Position numbers and translations under genes: made by a program | Notes under the pieces: model-generated | Database searches by the model: none | Told to the model about the DNA's origin: nothing | Seen by the model: the letters and a program-made list of their open reading frames with translations, nothing else | Part shown: positions 1 through 5,293 of the stretch, piece by piece | Position numbering within the stretch: position 1 is the stretch's first letter | Layout: each line of letters opens with the position of its first letter | Origin: an uncultured Anaerococcus sp. | GTDB lineage: Bacteria; Bacillota; Clostridia; Tissierellales; Peptoniphilaceae | Direction of reading: 5' to 3' | Length of the DNA: 5,293 nt | NCBI GenBank assembly: GCA_943913325.1 | Contig: CALTXP010000096.1 | Span: 1-5,293, forward strand

Positions 1-11
1 ATATATATAAT

Positions 12-40
12 ATTTTAACAAATTATAAGTATATTGACAA
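12..40 (-). promoter_or_regulatory. Possible leftward promoter at the window edge
   Basis: Read on the minus strand, TTGTCA (35-40) is followed after exactly 17 bases by TAAAAT (12-17), each one mismatch from the sigma-A consensus. It lies just past the terminator of the DegV-type gene, so it could drive a leftward gene beyond the window. In sequence this AT-rich such matches arise easily by chance, and the gene it would serve is not visible. Confidence 0.3.
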
Positions 41-104
41 TAAGTATTATAAAATAATGACTATTGCTTATAATTAGTTCTTTTAAAAAAGGACTTTATA
101 TTAC

Positions 105-166
105 AAAAAAGACTCATCAAAAAAAGCTTTATCTATTTAATATTCTAAGCTTTTTTAATGAGTCTT
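105..166 (-). terminator. Intrinsic terminator of the DegV-family gene
   Basis: The arms at 109-129 and 147-166 are inverted repeats of about 20 bases with one mismatch and one extra base, around a 17-base loop. On the minus strand the stem is followed by a run of six T (105-110). It begins about 30 bases after the stop codon of the leftward DegV-family gene. On the plus strand no comparable T-run follows the stem, so the orientation is clear. Confidence 0.88.
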
Positions 167-197
167 CTGTTTAAATTTATTAAATTAAGTATCTAGT

Positions 198-1088
198 TTA
201 GGCCATTCTCTCTTTCCCCCAGTAAAATATTGATATTGCACCAGGGCCTATATGACTACCTATGGTAGGTCCTATATCAAATGCTTGTACCCCGCCATCT
301 ATATTAGGAAACTTCTCTTCAATTATGGATTTTATCTCATTTACTAATTCCATATTATCAGCATTAGATATAAAAATTTGATCATTATAATCACTACCAC
401 CTATAGCATTATCTTCTATTTTAGAAATTATAGCTTTTAAAAGTTTTTTTCTTGTTCTAATCTTACCAGTAACTATCATACGACCTTCATCATCAACCTC
501 GATTAATGGACAAATGTGCAAAACTCCACCAATACTTGCTGCTGTCTTAGAAATCCTACCGCCTCTAGCAACATATTCTAAGTTTTCATTACTAGTATAA
601 CTTATAACATGAAGTTTATTTTCTTCAGCCCAATTATAAAGATCATCTATAGCCATACCTTCTTTTTTTAATTTAGAAAGCTTTGATACTAATAATCCTA
701 CTCCTGATGAAGCCATCTTAGAGTCTACTGGATAAACTTTTCTTTCTGGATATTCTTCCTTTAAGATTTCAATAGCTTCTAACAGAGAATCAAACTGACC
801 AGACATCCCTGTTGATAAACAAACATGGATTACATCTTGTCCACTTTCTAATAGAGGTTTTAAATAGTTTACATACTCTCCAGTATTGATTCTTGAAGTA
901 GTTGGTTTAGCACCTTCTCTCATATTATTATAAAAGCTCTTCATATCTAAACTTTGACCAAAATCATCTAAATAATTTTCTCCATTTAATTCATAATTAG
1001 CATTGATAACACTAACATCTAAATTATTTTTTATATAATCCACTGATAAGTCCATTGTGGATTCACAACTTAATATATAGTCTGTCAT
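198..1088 (-). CDS. DegV family protein (FakB-like fatty-acid-binding protein)
   Basis: A 296-residue protein of the usual length for the DegV family, cytosolic, with no signal peptide or membrane helix. The family's conserved blocks are all present: an N-terminal strand with EST-MDL at residues 9-13 (most relatives have DST-DL), TTSRIN at 63-68, LSTGMSGQ at 91-98, VDS at 121-123, GGRIS at 176-180, a K-x-R-T-R-K-K segment near 209-215, and the C-terminal IGPTIGSHIGPGA at 272-284. In the characterised members (FakB1/FakB2 of Staphylococcus aureus) the TS, SG-SG and GxHxGPG blocks line a pocket holding a fatty-acid carboxylate, which the kinase FakA phosphorylates so the acyl group can enter phospholipid synthesis. 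Firmicutes usually carry several paralogues with different acyl preferences, so the ligand cannot be told here. No fakA lies in the window. The ATG is preceded by AAGGGGG (1094-1100) at normal spacing, and the gene stands alone with its own terminator. Confidence 0.93.
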   Translation of the reverse strand: MTDYILSCESTMDLSVDYIKNNLDVSVINANYELNGENYLDDFGQSLDMKSFYNNMREGAKPTTSRINTGEYVNYLKPLLESGQDVIHVCLSTGMSGQFDSLLEAIEILKEEYPERKVYPVDSKMASSGVGLLVSKLSKLKKEGMAIDDLYNWAEENKLHVISYTSNENLEYVARGGRISKTAASIGGVLHICPLIEVDDEGRMIVTGKIRTRKKLLKAIISKIEDNAIGGSDYNDQIFISNADNMELVNEIKSIIEEKFPNIDGGVQAFDIGPTIGSHIGPGAISIFYWGKERMA

Positions 1089-1120
1089 TAGATCCCCCTT
1101 AGGTTAATTCAATATTTTAT

Positions 1121-1148
1121 ATTTTATCATATATAAAATTATAGTCCA
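1121..1148 (-). promoter_or_regulatory. Candidate promoter of the DegV-family gene
   Basis: On the minus strand TGGACT (1143-1148) and TAAAAT (1121-1126) are separated by 16 bases, a 4/6 and 5/6 match to the sigma-A boxes, and lie 33-60 bases upstream of the start codon. A perfect TATAAT also occurs on this strand at 1138-1143 but has no convincing -35 box. A promoter somewhere in this short divergent region is needed; which box is used is uncertain. Confidence 0.3.
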
Positions 1149-1161
1149 TAAATATCTATCA

Positions 1162-1190
1162 TTTATATACCTAATCATTTAAAGTATAAT
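1162..1190 (+). promoter_or_regulatory. Candidate promoter of the radical SAM gene
   Basis: A perfect TATAAT -10 box (1185-1190) lies 17 bases after TTTATA (1162-1167), a 4/6 match to the -35 consensus. Transcription would begin near 1196-1198, right at the Shine-Dalgarno sequence, giving a leader of about a dozen bases before the ATG at 1210. The -10 box includes the A and T of the ATG at 1189, so that upstream ATG would not be in the transcript. Confidence 0.45.
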
Positions 1191-1197
1191 GAAAAAG

Positions 1198-1204
1198 AAG
1201 GGAG
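1198..1204 (+). promoter_or_regulatory. Shine-Dalgarno site that sets the start at 1210
   Basis: AAGGGAG followed by five T and then ATG at 1210 is a well-placed ribosome-binding site. The in-frame ATG at 1189 has no purine-rich sequence in front of it. This decides for the shorter protein, beginning MHYTGQVYRPP. Confidence 0.8.
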
Positions 1205-1209
1205 TTTTT

Positions 1210-2100
1210 ATGCATTATACTGGTCAAGTTTATAGACCGCCTCTAGAAGCTTATACCCCTCTTTTAGAAGTTACTTATGGGTGTTCACATAATAAATGTG
1301 CCTTTTGCACTATGTATAAGCAAACAAAATATGGCATATCACCTCTAGAAGATGTAAAAAGTGATATAATTGAGCTTAGTAATTCATTTCAAAGAAAACT
1401 AAAACCTTTTGAGAGAATATACCTTTTAAATGGAGACCCTTTTACTTTACCTACAGAAAGATTACTAAAAATTGAAGAATTAATAAAGGAATATATACCA
1501 GAGTGTAAAACAATAACAGCATATTGCTCATTTTATAATCTAGAAAATAAAACTTTAGATGATATGAAAAAACTTAAAGAAGCAGGTTATAATGAGCTTT
1601 GGTTTGGAGTAGAAACAGGATATCAAAAAGCTCTTGATTATATAAATAAAGGTACAAATCTAGATGGATATTATCGAGGTCTAGATAAGATGAAAGTAGC
1701 AGGTATAGAATATCATGCAATTGTGATGCAGGGAATTGCAGGATCTGGCAATTCTTTAATAAACGCTAAAGAAACTGCCAAAGTACTCAACTATTATCCA
1801 CCTAAAGGTGTGTATATAATGAGTACTGCTGTAAATGAGGGGTCCCCTCTTTATTACATGAGAGAACGTGGGGAATTTATAGAAACAACTAATAGGGAAA
1901 ATTTAGAAGAGCAAATATACCTACTTGAAAATTTAGAAATGCCAAATGAAACTTTATATTCCTCAGCACATATGGTAAATATGGTAAGTGTCAGCGGTCA
2001 TATGGATAAAAAACAAAAAATGATTGAGAAACTTAAATATGCTTTAGAAACAATTGATCCCGAAATTTTAGATATGACAAACCAAAGAGAAGCCCGATAA
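1210..2100 (+). CDS. Radical SAM protein, single-domain, Cys-X4-Cys-X2-Cys type
   Basis: A 296-residue cytosolic radical SAM enzyme when started at 1210 (303 if started at 1189). The cluster motif GCSHNKCAFC places cysteines at residues 25, 30 and 33, so the spacing is C-X4-C-X2-C instead of the classical C-X3-C-X2-C; as I recall, the GCSHNxCxFC form is typical of a widespread uncharacterised bacterial family that also begins with YTGxVYRPP. Other barrel features are LLNGDPF (72-78), probably on strand 2, and WFGVETGYQ (131-139), the glycine-glutamate motif expected near the S-adenosylmethionine methionyl group. Cys99 and Cys106 are the only other cysteines, so an auxiliary iron-sulfur domain is unlikely. 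The protein should bind a [4Fe-4S] cluster and cleave SAM to a 5'-deoxyadenosyl radical; the substrate is unknown. Annotations such as coproporphyrinogen oxidase or Elp3-like for such proteins would rest only on the shared fold. It is monocistronic, between its own promoter and a strong terminator. Confidence 0.92.
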   Translation: MHYTGQVYRPPLEAYTPLLEVTYGCSHNKCAFCTMYKQTKYGISPLEDVKSDIIELSNSFQRKLKPFERIYLLNGDPFTLPTERLLKIEELIKEYIPECKTITAYCSFYNLENKTLDDMKKLKEAGYNELWFGVETGYQKALDYINKGTNLDGYYRGLDKMKVAGIEYHAIVMQGIAGSGNSLINAKETAKVLNYYPPKGVYIMSTAVNEGSPLYYMRERGEFIETTNRENLEEQIYLLENLEMPNETLYSSAHMVNMVSVSGHMDKKQKMIEKLKYALETIDPEILDMTNQREAR

Positions 2101-2112
2101 TAACTATATAAT

Positions 2113-2154
2113 AATGCTAGCTACTATAATAATTAATAGTGGTTAGCATTTTTT
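2113..2154 (+). terminator. Intrinsic terminator of the radical SAM gene
   Basis: The arms 2114-2127 and 2136-2149 pair over all 14 positions (two of them G-U) around an eight-base loop, followed by six T (2149-2154). It starts 13 bases after the stop codon. The opposite strand has only a short broken A/T tract after the stem, so this is a rightward terminator. Confidence 0.92.
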
Positions 2155-2278
2155 GATGTCTATTAAAAAATCTAGGACAAATAGAAAAATACGTATAAGA
2201 ATAAATTATAATATTAACTGTAATTATATGAGATAATTAGTTATTTTCTTTAATCTATATTTATCTTAATGGAAATAT
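2155..2278. other. AT-rich intergenic stretch, no gene seen
   Basis: No open frame of useful length with a ribosome-binding site is visible on either strand. The stretch holds the 8-base palindrome ATACGTAT (2189-2196), an isolated TATAAT (2207-2212) without a -35 partner, and the inverted repeat at 2221-2239 listed separately. It probably serves only as spacer and upstream regulatory sequence for the 5'-nucleotidase gene. Confidence 0.6.
2221..2239. repeat. Small inverted repeat upstream of the nucleotidase gene
   Basis: TAATTAT (2221-2227) and ATAATTA (2233-2239) are perfect inverted arms around the five bases ATGAG. The pairing can be extended by AACT (2216-2219) with AGTT (2239-2242) across a small bulge. 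It has the shape of a dimeric-regulator site or a weak hairpin, but contains no G-C pair in the core, so chance is a real possibility. Confidence 0.35.
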
Positions 2279-2331
2279 AAGTAAATTTAATTTTAAATAA
2301 TTTATTTACTTTACAATTACACCAAGTAAAT
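2279..2331. repeat. Three copies of AAGTAAAT around the nucleotidase promoter
   Basis: AAGTAAAT occurs at 2279-2286 and 2324-2331, and in inverted form (ATTTACTT) at 2304-2311. The inverted copy touches the -35 box of the promoter at 2310-2338 and the last copy sits inside its spacer; the latter two face each other across 12 bases, 20 bases centre to centre. This resembles an operator arrangement, but the motif has low complexity for an AT-rich region and no regulator is identified. Confidence 0.35.
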
Positions 2332-2338
2332 ATATACT
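2310..2338 (+). promoter_or_regulatory. Probable sigma-A-type promoter of the 5'-nucleotidase gene
   Basis: TTTACA (2310-2315) and TATACT (2333-2338), each a 5/6 match to consensus, are separated by exactly 17 bases. Transcription would start near 2345, leaving a leader of about 35 bases with the Shine-Dalgarno sequence AGGAG (2371-2375) four bases before the ATG. A second possible -10 (TGC-TATATA, 2353-2361) is an extended type, but its start would fall almost on the Shine-Dalgarno sequence, so I prefer the first. Confidence 0.55.
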
Positions 2339-2379
2339 AATATTTTAATGACTGCTATATAATAAAACTTAGGAGTATT

Positions 2380-3921
2380 ATGAAACTAATAATTTTAGAA
2401 ACTACTGACATACATTCACACATATCAACTGACTCATTTAAAGTGCCATCTAGAAAAGAAACTTTCTCTATGTCTAGGGCAAAAACTTATATTGATAAGG
2501 TAAAAGAAGAAAATCAAAATGTAATTTATATAGATAATGGAGATAATTTGCAAGGCTCTCCACTTGCGACTTTTTATCACAACAATAATGATCCAAAAAA
2601 TCTAGCAGATTCTTACAATTTGTTAGGAACTGATTGTATTATTTTGGGCAATCATGATTTTAATTACGGTCAAGATTATTTAAGATCTTATATAAATCAT
2701 GTCAAATGCCCTGTACTTTCTGCTAATACAATTCAAGAATCAAATAATTACTTAGATATAAGTCCATATACTATAAAAGAAATTAAAGGAATTAGAATTG
2801 GTATATTAGGTCTAGTAACTCAATACATACCTCATTGGGAAAATCCTAAAAATATAAAAGGTTTAGCATTTAAATCTGCATTAAATACCGCTAATTATTA
2901 TGTTCCTTTTTTACGCAATAAAAAAAATTGCGATATCATAATTATTTCTTATCACGGAGGATTTGCAAAAGATTTAGAGTCGGGCAATGAAATACAAGTC
3001 CAAACTGGAGAAAATGAAGCTTATGACTTATTATATTCAGGTTTAGACTTTGATATCCTCTTAACTGGTCATACTCACCAAGAAATAGCAGGTGTGTATA
3101 ACAATATACCAGTAGTACAAGCTAGTTTTGCGGGCAGAGCAATTGCTGAAATCACTTTAGAAATTAACGAAAACAAAAAAATCATAAATAAAGAATCAAA
3201 AATAATTGACTTATCAGAGTTTACTCCTGACCTCAAGTTAGAAAATCATATAAAAAAAGATATGAATAAGGTTCAAAAATTCTTAGATATTTCGTGTGGA
3301 TTTATCAAAACTAATGCAAAAGTAGACTCTATAATGCAAGCTCAGATAAATGGTCATCCGTATATCAATCTCATTAATCAAATTCAAATGGAATATGCAA
3401 GGGCAGATATTGCAGCAACACCTATTTTTACAATAGAAACTAAAGGATTTGATGAAGATATAACTATGCGTGATATTATTAACAATTATATATTTAATAA
3501 CACTTTGATGAAGCTTGAGATTACTGGGAAGGATTTAAAACAAATTTTAGAATTCAATTCTAATTATTTTATGCTAGATGAGGAATGTATGATTGTTCAA
3601 AATCCAGAGTATTTTATATTTAATTATGATATATATTCCGGAATTGAATACACTTATGATTACAGTAAAGATATTGGTCATAGATTAACTAGTTTAAAAT
3701 ATCACGGTCATGATGTAAAAGACGATCAAAAGATTATTCTTGCTACTAATAATTATAGAGCTATTGGAGGAGGTGATTTTCCCGTACTTAATGGAAATCA
3801 AATTATATGGGAATCATCTGAAGAAATGCCAGAATTAATATTTGACTACATAAAAGAAAAAAAAGAGGTAACGATCAATAATTATCCGACTGTAAATATT
3901 ATAGGATATAAGGGCATATAA
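2380..3921 (+). CDS. Bifunctional metallophosphatase/5'-nucleotidase, UshA/CpdB superfamily, no signal peptide
   Basis: A 513-residue two-domain phosphohydrolase. The N-terminal calcineurin-like metallophosphoesterase domain (about 1-270) shows the full dinuclear-metal set: D10-x-H12 in TTDIHSH, GDNLQGS with D55, the GNHD motif with N91-H92-D93, H192 in SYHGG, and TGHTH with H231 and H233. The C-terminal 5'-nucleotidase domain (about 310-513) carries NAKVDSI (312-318), ITMRDIINNYIFNNTL (361-376), a YDIYSGIEY block (416-424), and NNYRAIGGGDFP (457-468), which in relatives form the nucleoside pocket. Expected substrates are nucleoside 5'-monophosphates, 2',3'-cyclic nucleotides or UDP-sugars; the sequence does not choose among them. 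UshA, CpdB and many Gram-positive relatives are exported, but here the first metal ligand is residue 10 with no hydrophobic leader, LPXTG or anchor, so the enzyme should be cytosolic, as proposed for Bacillus YunD. AGGAG four bases upstream supports this start. It is monocistronic and converges on the next gene. Confidence 0.93.
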   Translation: MKLIILETTDIHSHISTDSFKVPSRKETFSMSRAKTYIDKVKEENQNVIYIDNGDNLQGSPLATFYHNNNDPKNLADSYNLLGTDCIILGNHDFNYGQDYLRSYINHVKCPVLSANTIQESNNYLDISPYTIKEIKGIRIGILGLVTQYIPHWENPKNIKGLAFKSALNTANYYVPFLRNKKNCDIIIISYHGGFAKDLESGNEIQVQTGENEAYDLLYSGLDFDILLTGHTHQEIAGVYNNIPVVQASFAGRAIAEITLEINENKKIINKESKIIDLSEFTPDLKLENHIKKDMNKVQKFLDISCGFIKTNAKVDSIMQAQINGHPYINLINQIQMEYARADIAATPIFTIETKGFDEDITMRDIINNYIFNNTLMKLEITGKDLKQILEFNSNYFMLDEECMIVQNPEYFIFNYDIYSGIEYTYDYSKDIGHRLTSLKYHGHDVKDDQKIILATNNYRAIGGGDFPVLNGNQIIWESSEEMPELIFDYIKEKKEVTINNYPTVNIIGYKGI

Positions 3922-3922
3922 T

Positions 3923-3973
3923 AAAAAATAGAGAGGACTAGTTTTCAGTTATTAGCTAATCCTCTATTTGTTT
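3923..3973. terminator. Bidirectional terminator between convergent genes
   Basis: The arms 3927-3941 and 3956-3968 pair with a two-base bulge and one C-A mismatch around a 14-base loop. Leftward, the stem is followed by six T (minus-strand reading of 3923-3928), a strong terminator for the membrane-protein operon. Rightward, it is followed by TTTGTTT (3967-3973), adequate for the nucleotidase gene. It nearly fills the 68-base gap between the two stop codons. Confidence 0.82.
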
Positions 3974-3989
3974 AATTATTAATTTATCT

Positions 3990-5066
3990 CTATTTCTTGT
4001 TAGCTAAATCTAGCTTTTCATATTTATAGATCTTATAAAACATCCAAAACATTCCTATTGTTAAAACTGTGTGACCAATTCCAGCAACACCAGATATGGC
4101 AGCTAAGCTAATGGTTTCTTGGCCTTGACTAACAACTGTATAGATGCCTTTTAATAGCATACTAACAATAAATATTGTAAATCCTATTATATAAGTGTGG
4201 TAAGATTTTTTTAAAGTCAATATTCTCTTTCTATCGTAATTTTTGACTAATAAATAGACACCCATTAGAGTTAAAAATCCAAGTACTAGTGTATGAGTAT
4301 GGACTAATTTTAAATATGTTGGACCTAAAAAGCTATAATATTTAGTAAACTTTCTTGAAAATGCTCCAGCAAATATTCCAAAAATTACAAAAGTTACGGA
4401 TGTTTTAAGTATTGAGCTTTTATTAAATCCATCTACAAAATATTTAAATCCAAATACTACTATTAATAAATAAGCTATAGTTTTTGGCATCATTAAAGCA
4501 CCGACAGCAGGATACTTTTTACTAAATACTACTACTGGCATATAAAATGCAAAACTTAGTAATATTAGCCACCACATATTTTTAAGACCAGGTTTTTCTT
4601 TCTCTTTATAAGACCAAATAATTAAAAGTATACCTAAGATTAAGAATGGTATATTTCTATAAATCCCCCACTCATAAGCTTCATTAGCTGTACCCCAGTT
4701 ATTTTGTGGCATAAGAGCTAATAGTATTCTAATGACAGCTAGAACGTATACTAAAATTTTCTTTTTATTATCATAATCACCTGTTTGCTTTCTATAAAAA
4801 TAGTAATATAGGACATAAAAAATAGTCATTGTAATACTTGTAACAAATTTTCCCCAAGATAGAGCATTTATATTAGCTTCAAATCCACCAGGACTTAGAT
4901 GAGAAACTATTCTAGGGATTAAATGAAAACTATCACCCAAAGCTAAAATAATAGCCATTATGCCAAAAAGCTTTGCCTCTTTCCTATCCTCTAAAACTAA
5001 GTTTATACCTAAAGCTATTGCAAGTATTAAATAGCTTATATCGAATAAACTTTCACCTATCTTCAT
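3990..5066 (-). CDS. Polytopic membrane protein with C-terminal DUF2871-like domain
   Basis: A 358-residue protein with about eleven hydrophobic helices, of unknown function. Helices fall roughly at residues 7-25, 31-49, 72-91, 103-119, 136-152, 163-181 and 187-209 (N-terminal region), then 220-237, 252-274, 289-309 and 321-346. The last four resemble DUF2871, a family usually near 130 residues that stands alone: FSRKFTKYYSF (236-246), LVHTHTLVLGF (254-264) and SGVAGIGH (325-332) match the pattern I recall. Histidines sit inside or at the edge of helices: His48 in GDSFHLIPRI, His256 and His258 in HTHT, His332 in GIGH. Such placement recalls haem- or metal-binding membrane proteins, but this is inference. 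The N-terminal region I recognise only as a conserved-looking seven-helix unit with no assigned function. The ATG at 5066 has GAGGAAGG eight bases upstream, lying inside the preceding gene, whose stop codon is overlapped by 14 bases, so the two are co-transcribed and probably translationally coupled. It ends at the bidirectional terminator. Confidence 0.85.
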   Translation of the reverse strand: MKIGESLFDISYLILAIALGINLVLEDRKEAKLFGIMAIILALGDSFHLIPRIVSHLSPGGFEANINALSWGKFVTSITMTIFYVLYYYFYRKQTGDYDNKKKILVYVLAVIRILLALMPQNNWGTANEAYEWGIYRNIPFLILGILLIIWSYKEKEKPGLKNMWWLILLSFAFYMPVVVFSKKYPAVGALMMPKTIAYLLIVVFGFKYFVDGFNKSSILKTSVTFVIFGIFAGAFSRKFTKYYSFLGPTYLKLVHTHTLVLGFLTLMGVYLLVKNYDRKRILTLKKSYHTYIIGFTIFIVSMLLKGIYTVVSQGQETISLAAISGVAGIGHTVLTIGMFWMFYKIYKYEKLDLANKK

Positions 5067-5293
5067 TTATTATTCCTTCCTCAATCCACTTAATATGTAG
5101 TTTATATTTTTCTACAAAAGTATCCTTATTCCATTCTTCTCTGAAATTTCTTTCCATAAGACTATGGACAATTGCTCTAAAAAAATAAGTCTTTTCTTGA
5201 TCAACTCCCATCGACTGAGCCCTATTAAAAACTAATCTAAAATCTTCATGAGAATTTTCCCAGCTTTTGTTTAATCCCTCATCCCAATACAAA
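5053..5293 (-). CDS. Probable TetR/AcrR-type regulator, C-terminal part only
   Basis: The last 80 or so codons of a gene whose 5' part lies beyond the right edge; the TTG at 5290-5292 is in frame but is most likely an internal leucine, not a start, since no start context can be seen and the frame is open to the edge. The visible protein is hydrophilic and probably all-helical. The stretch KTYFFRAIVHSLMERNF (about residues 34-50 of the visible part), followed by an aromatic, amphipathic last helix (FVEKYKLHIKWIEEGI), resembles the ligand-binding and dimerisation end of TetR-family regulators. The DNA-binding helix-turn-helix would be in the missing part, so the family call is tentative. It overlaps the start of the membrane-protein gene by 14 bases, the common layout of a regulator with the transporter or membrane protein it controls. 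Confidence 0.55.
   Translation of the reverse strand, partial: LYWDEGLNKSWENSHEDFRLVFNRAQSMGVDQEKTYFFRAIVHSLMERNFREEWNKDTFVEKYKLHIKWIEEGIINEDR

Noticed and set aside
1..30. ATATATATAATATTTTAAC low-complexity start of the window as a repeat element or origin
   Set aside because: It is plain AT-rich intergenic sequence with no DnaA boxes, iterated motif or longer repeat.
34..39. Perfect TTGACA on the plus strand as a -35 box
   Set aside because: No acceptable -10 box lies 16-18 bases downstream (a TATAAT occurs only after 29 bases), and no rightward gene follows; the next gene runs leftward.
76..95. Hairpin AGTTCTTTT / AAAAGGACT on the plus strand as a rightward terminator
   Set aside because: The stem is short with one G-U pair and a tiny loop, the following tract TTATATT is poor in T, and no rightward gene is visible to its left.
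1189..1209. Seven-codon N-terminal extension of the radical SAM protein
   Set aside because: No ribosome-binding site precedes the ATG at 1189, and a TATAAT box covers it; the site at 1198-1204 points to 1210.
2101..2379. Possible riboswitch or small RNA in the 279-base gap
   Set aside because: Apart from the radical SAM terminator there is no GC-containing multi-stem structure or second terminator, and the probable nucleotidase transcript start leaves only about 35 bases of leader.
4973..5188. 71-codon plus-strand open frame (MPLSYPLKLS start)
   Set aside because: It lies wholly antisense to the membrane protein gene and the regulator gene, has no Shine-Dalgarno sequence, and its leucine/serine-rich content is what the reverse complement of those genes would give.
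5290..5292. TTG as the start codon of the rightmost minus-strand gene
   Set aside because: The frame stays open to the window edge and the visible protein resembles only the C-terminal part of a longer regulator; a gene cut by the edge is the simpler reading.

Overview
The window is about 70% A+T. Its codon use is strongly AT-biased (many AGA, ATA and AAA codons), its ribosome-binding sites are purine-rich (GGAG/GGGGG type), and its intrinsic terminators are short stems followed by T-runs. Together with the gene families present, this points to a low-GC Gram-positive anaerobe (Firmicutes, Clostridia or Tissierellia-like). I cannot name the species.

Layout from left to right: (1) positions 1-197 are non-coding, with a possible leftward promoter at the edge and the terminator of the next gene. 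(2) 198-1088, minus strand: a DegV/FakB-type fatty-acid-binding protein. (3) 1089-1209: a compact divergent promoter region. (4) 1210-2100, plus strand: a single-domain radical SAM enzyme with an unusual Cys-X4-Cys-X2-Cys cluster motif, closed by a strong terminator. The longest reading frame starts at 1189, but a -10-like box covers that ATG and the Shine-Dalgarno sequence points to 1210. (5) 2155-2379: an AT-rich intergenic region with a good sigma-A-type promoter, three copies of an AAGTAAAT motif and a small palindrome. (6) 2380-3921, plus strand: a metallophosphatase/5'-nucleotidase of the UshA/CpdB superfamily without a signal peptide. (7) 3923-3973: a hairpin that can serve as terminator from both sides. 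(8) 3990-5066, minus strand: a polytopic membrane protein that joins a roughly seven-helix N-terminal region to a C-terminal DUF2871-like four-helix domain. (9) 5053-5293, minus strand: the C-terminal end of an upstream gene, probably a TetR-type regulator, cut by the window edge.

Only the last two genes form a visible operon: they overlap by 14 bases and are probably translationally coupled, which fits a regulator plus its membrane target. The other genes each have their own promoter and terminator signals and look like independent housekeeping or accessory genes (lipid handling, an unknown radical reaction, nucleotide salvage). I see no CRISPR array, tRNA, rRNA, insertion sequence, phage or toxin-antitoxin signature. 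Nothing here amounts to a clearly new multi-gene system; the most unusual item is the histidine-bearing membrane fusion protein with its coupled regulator.
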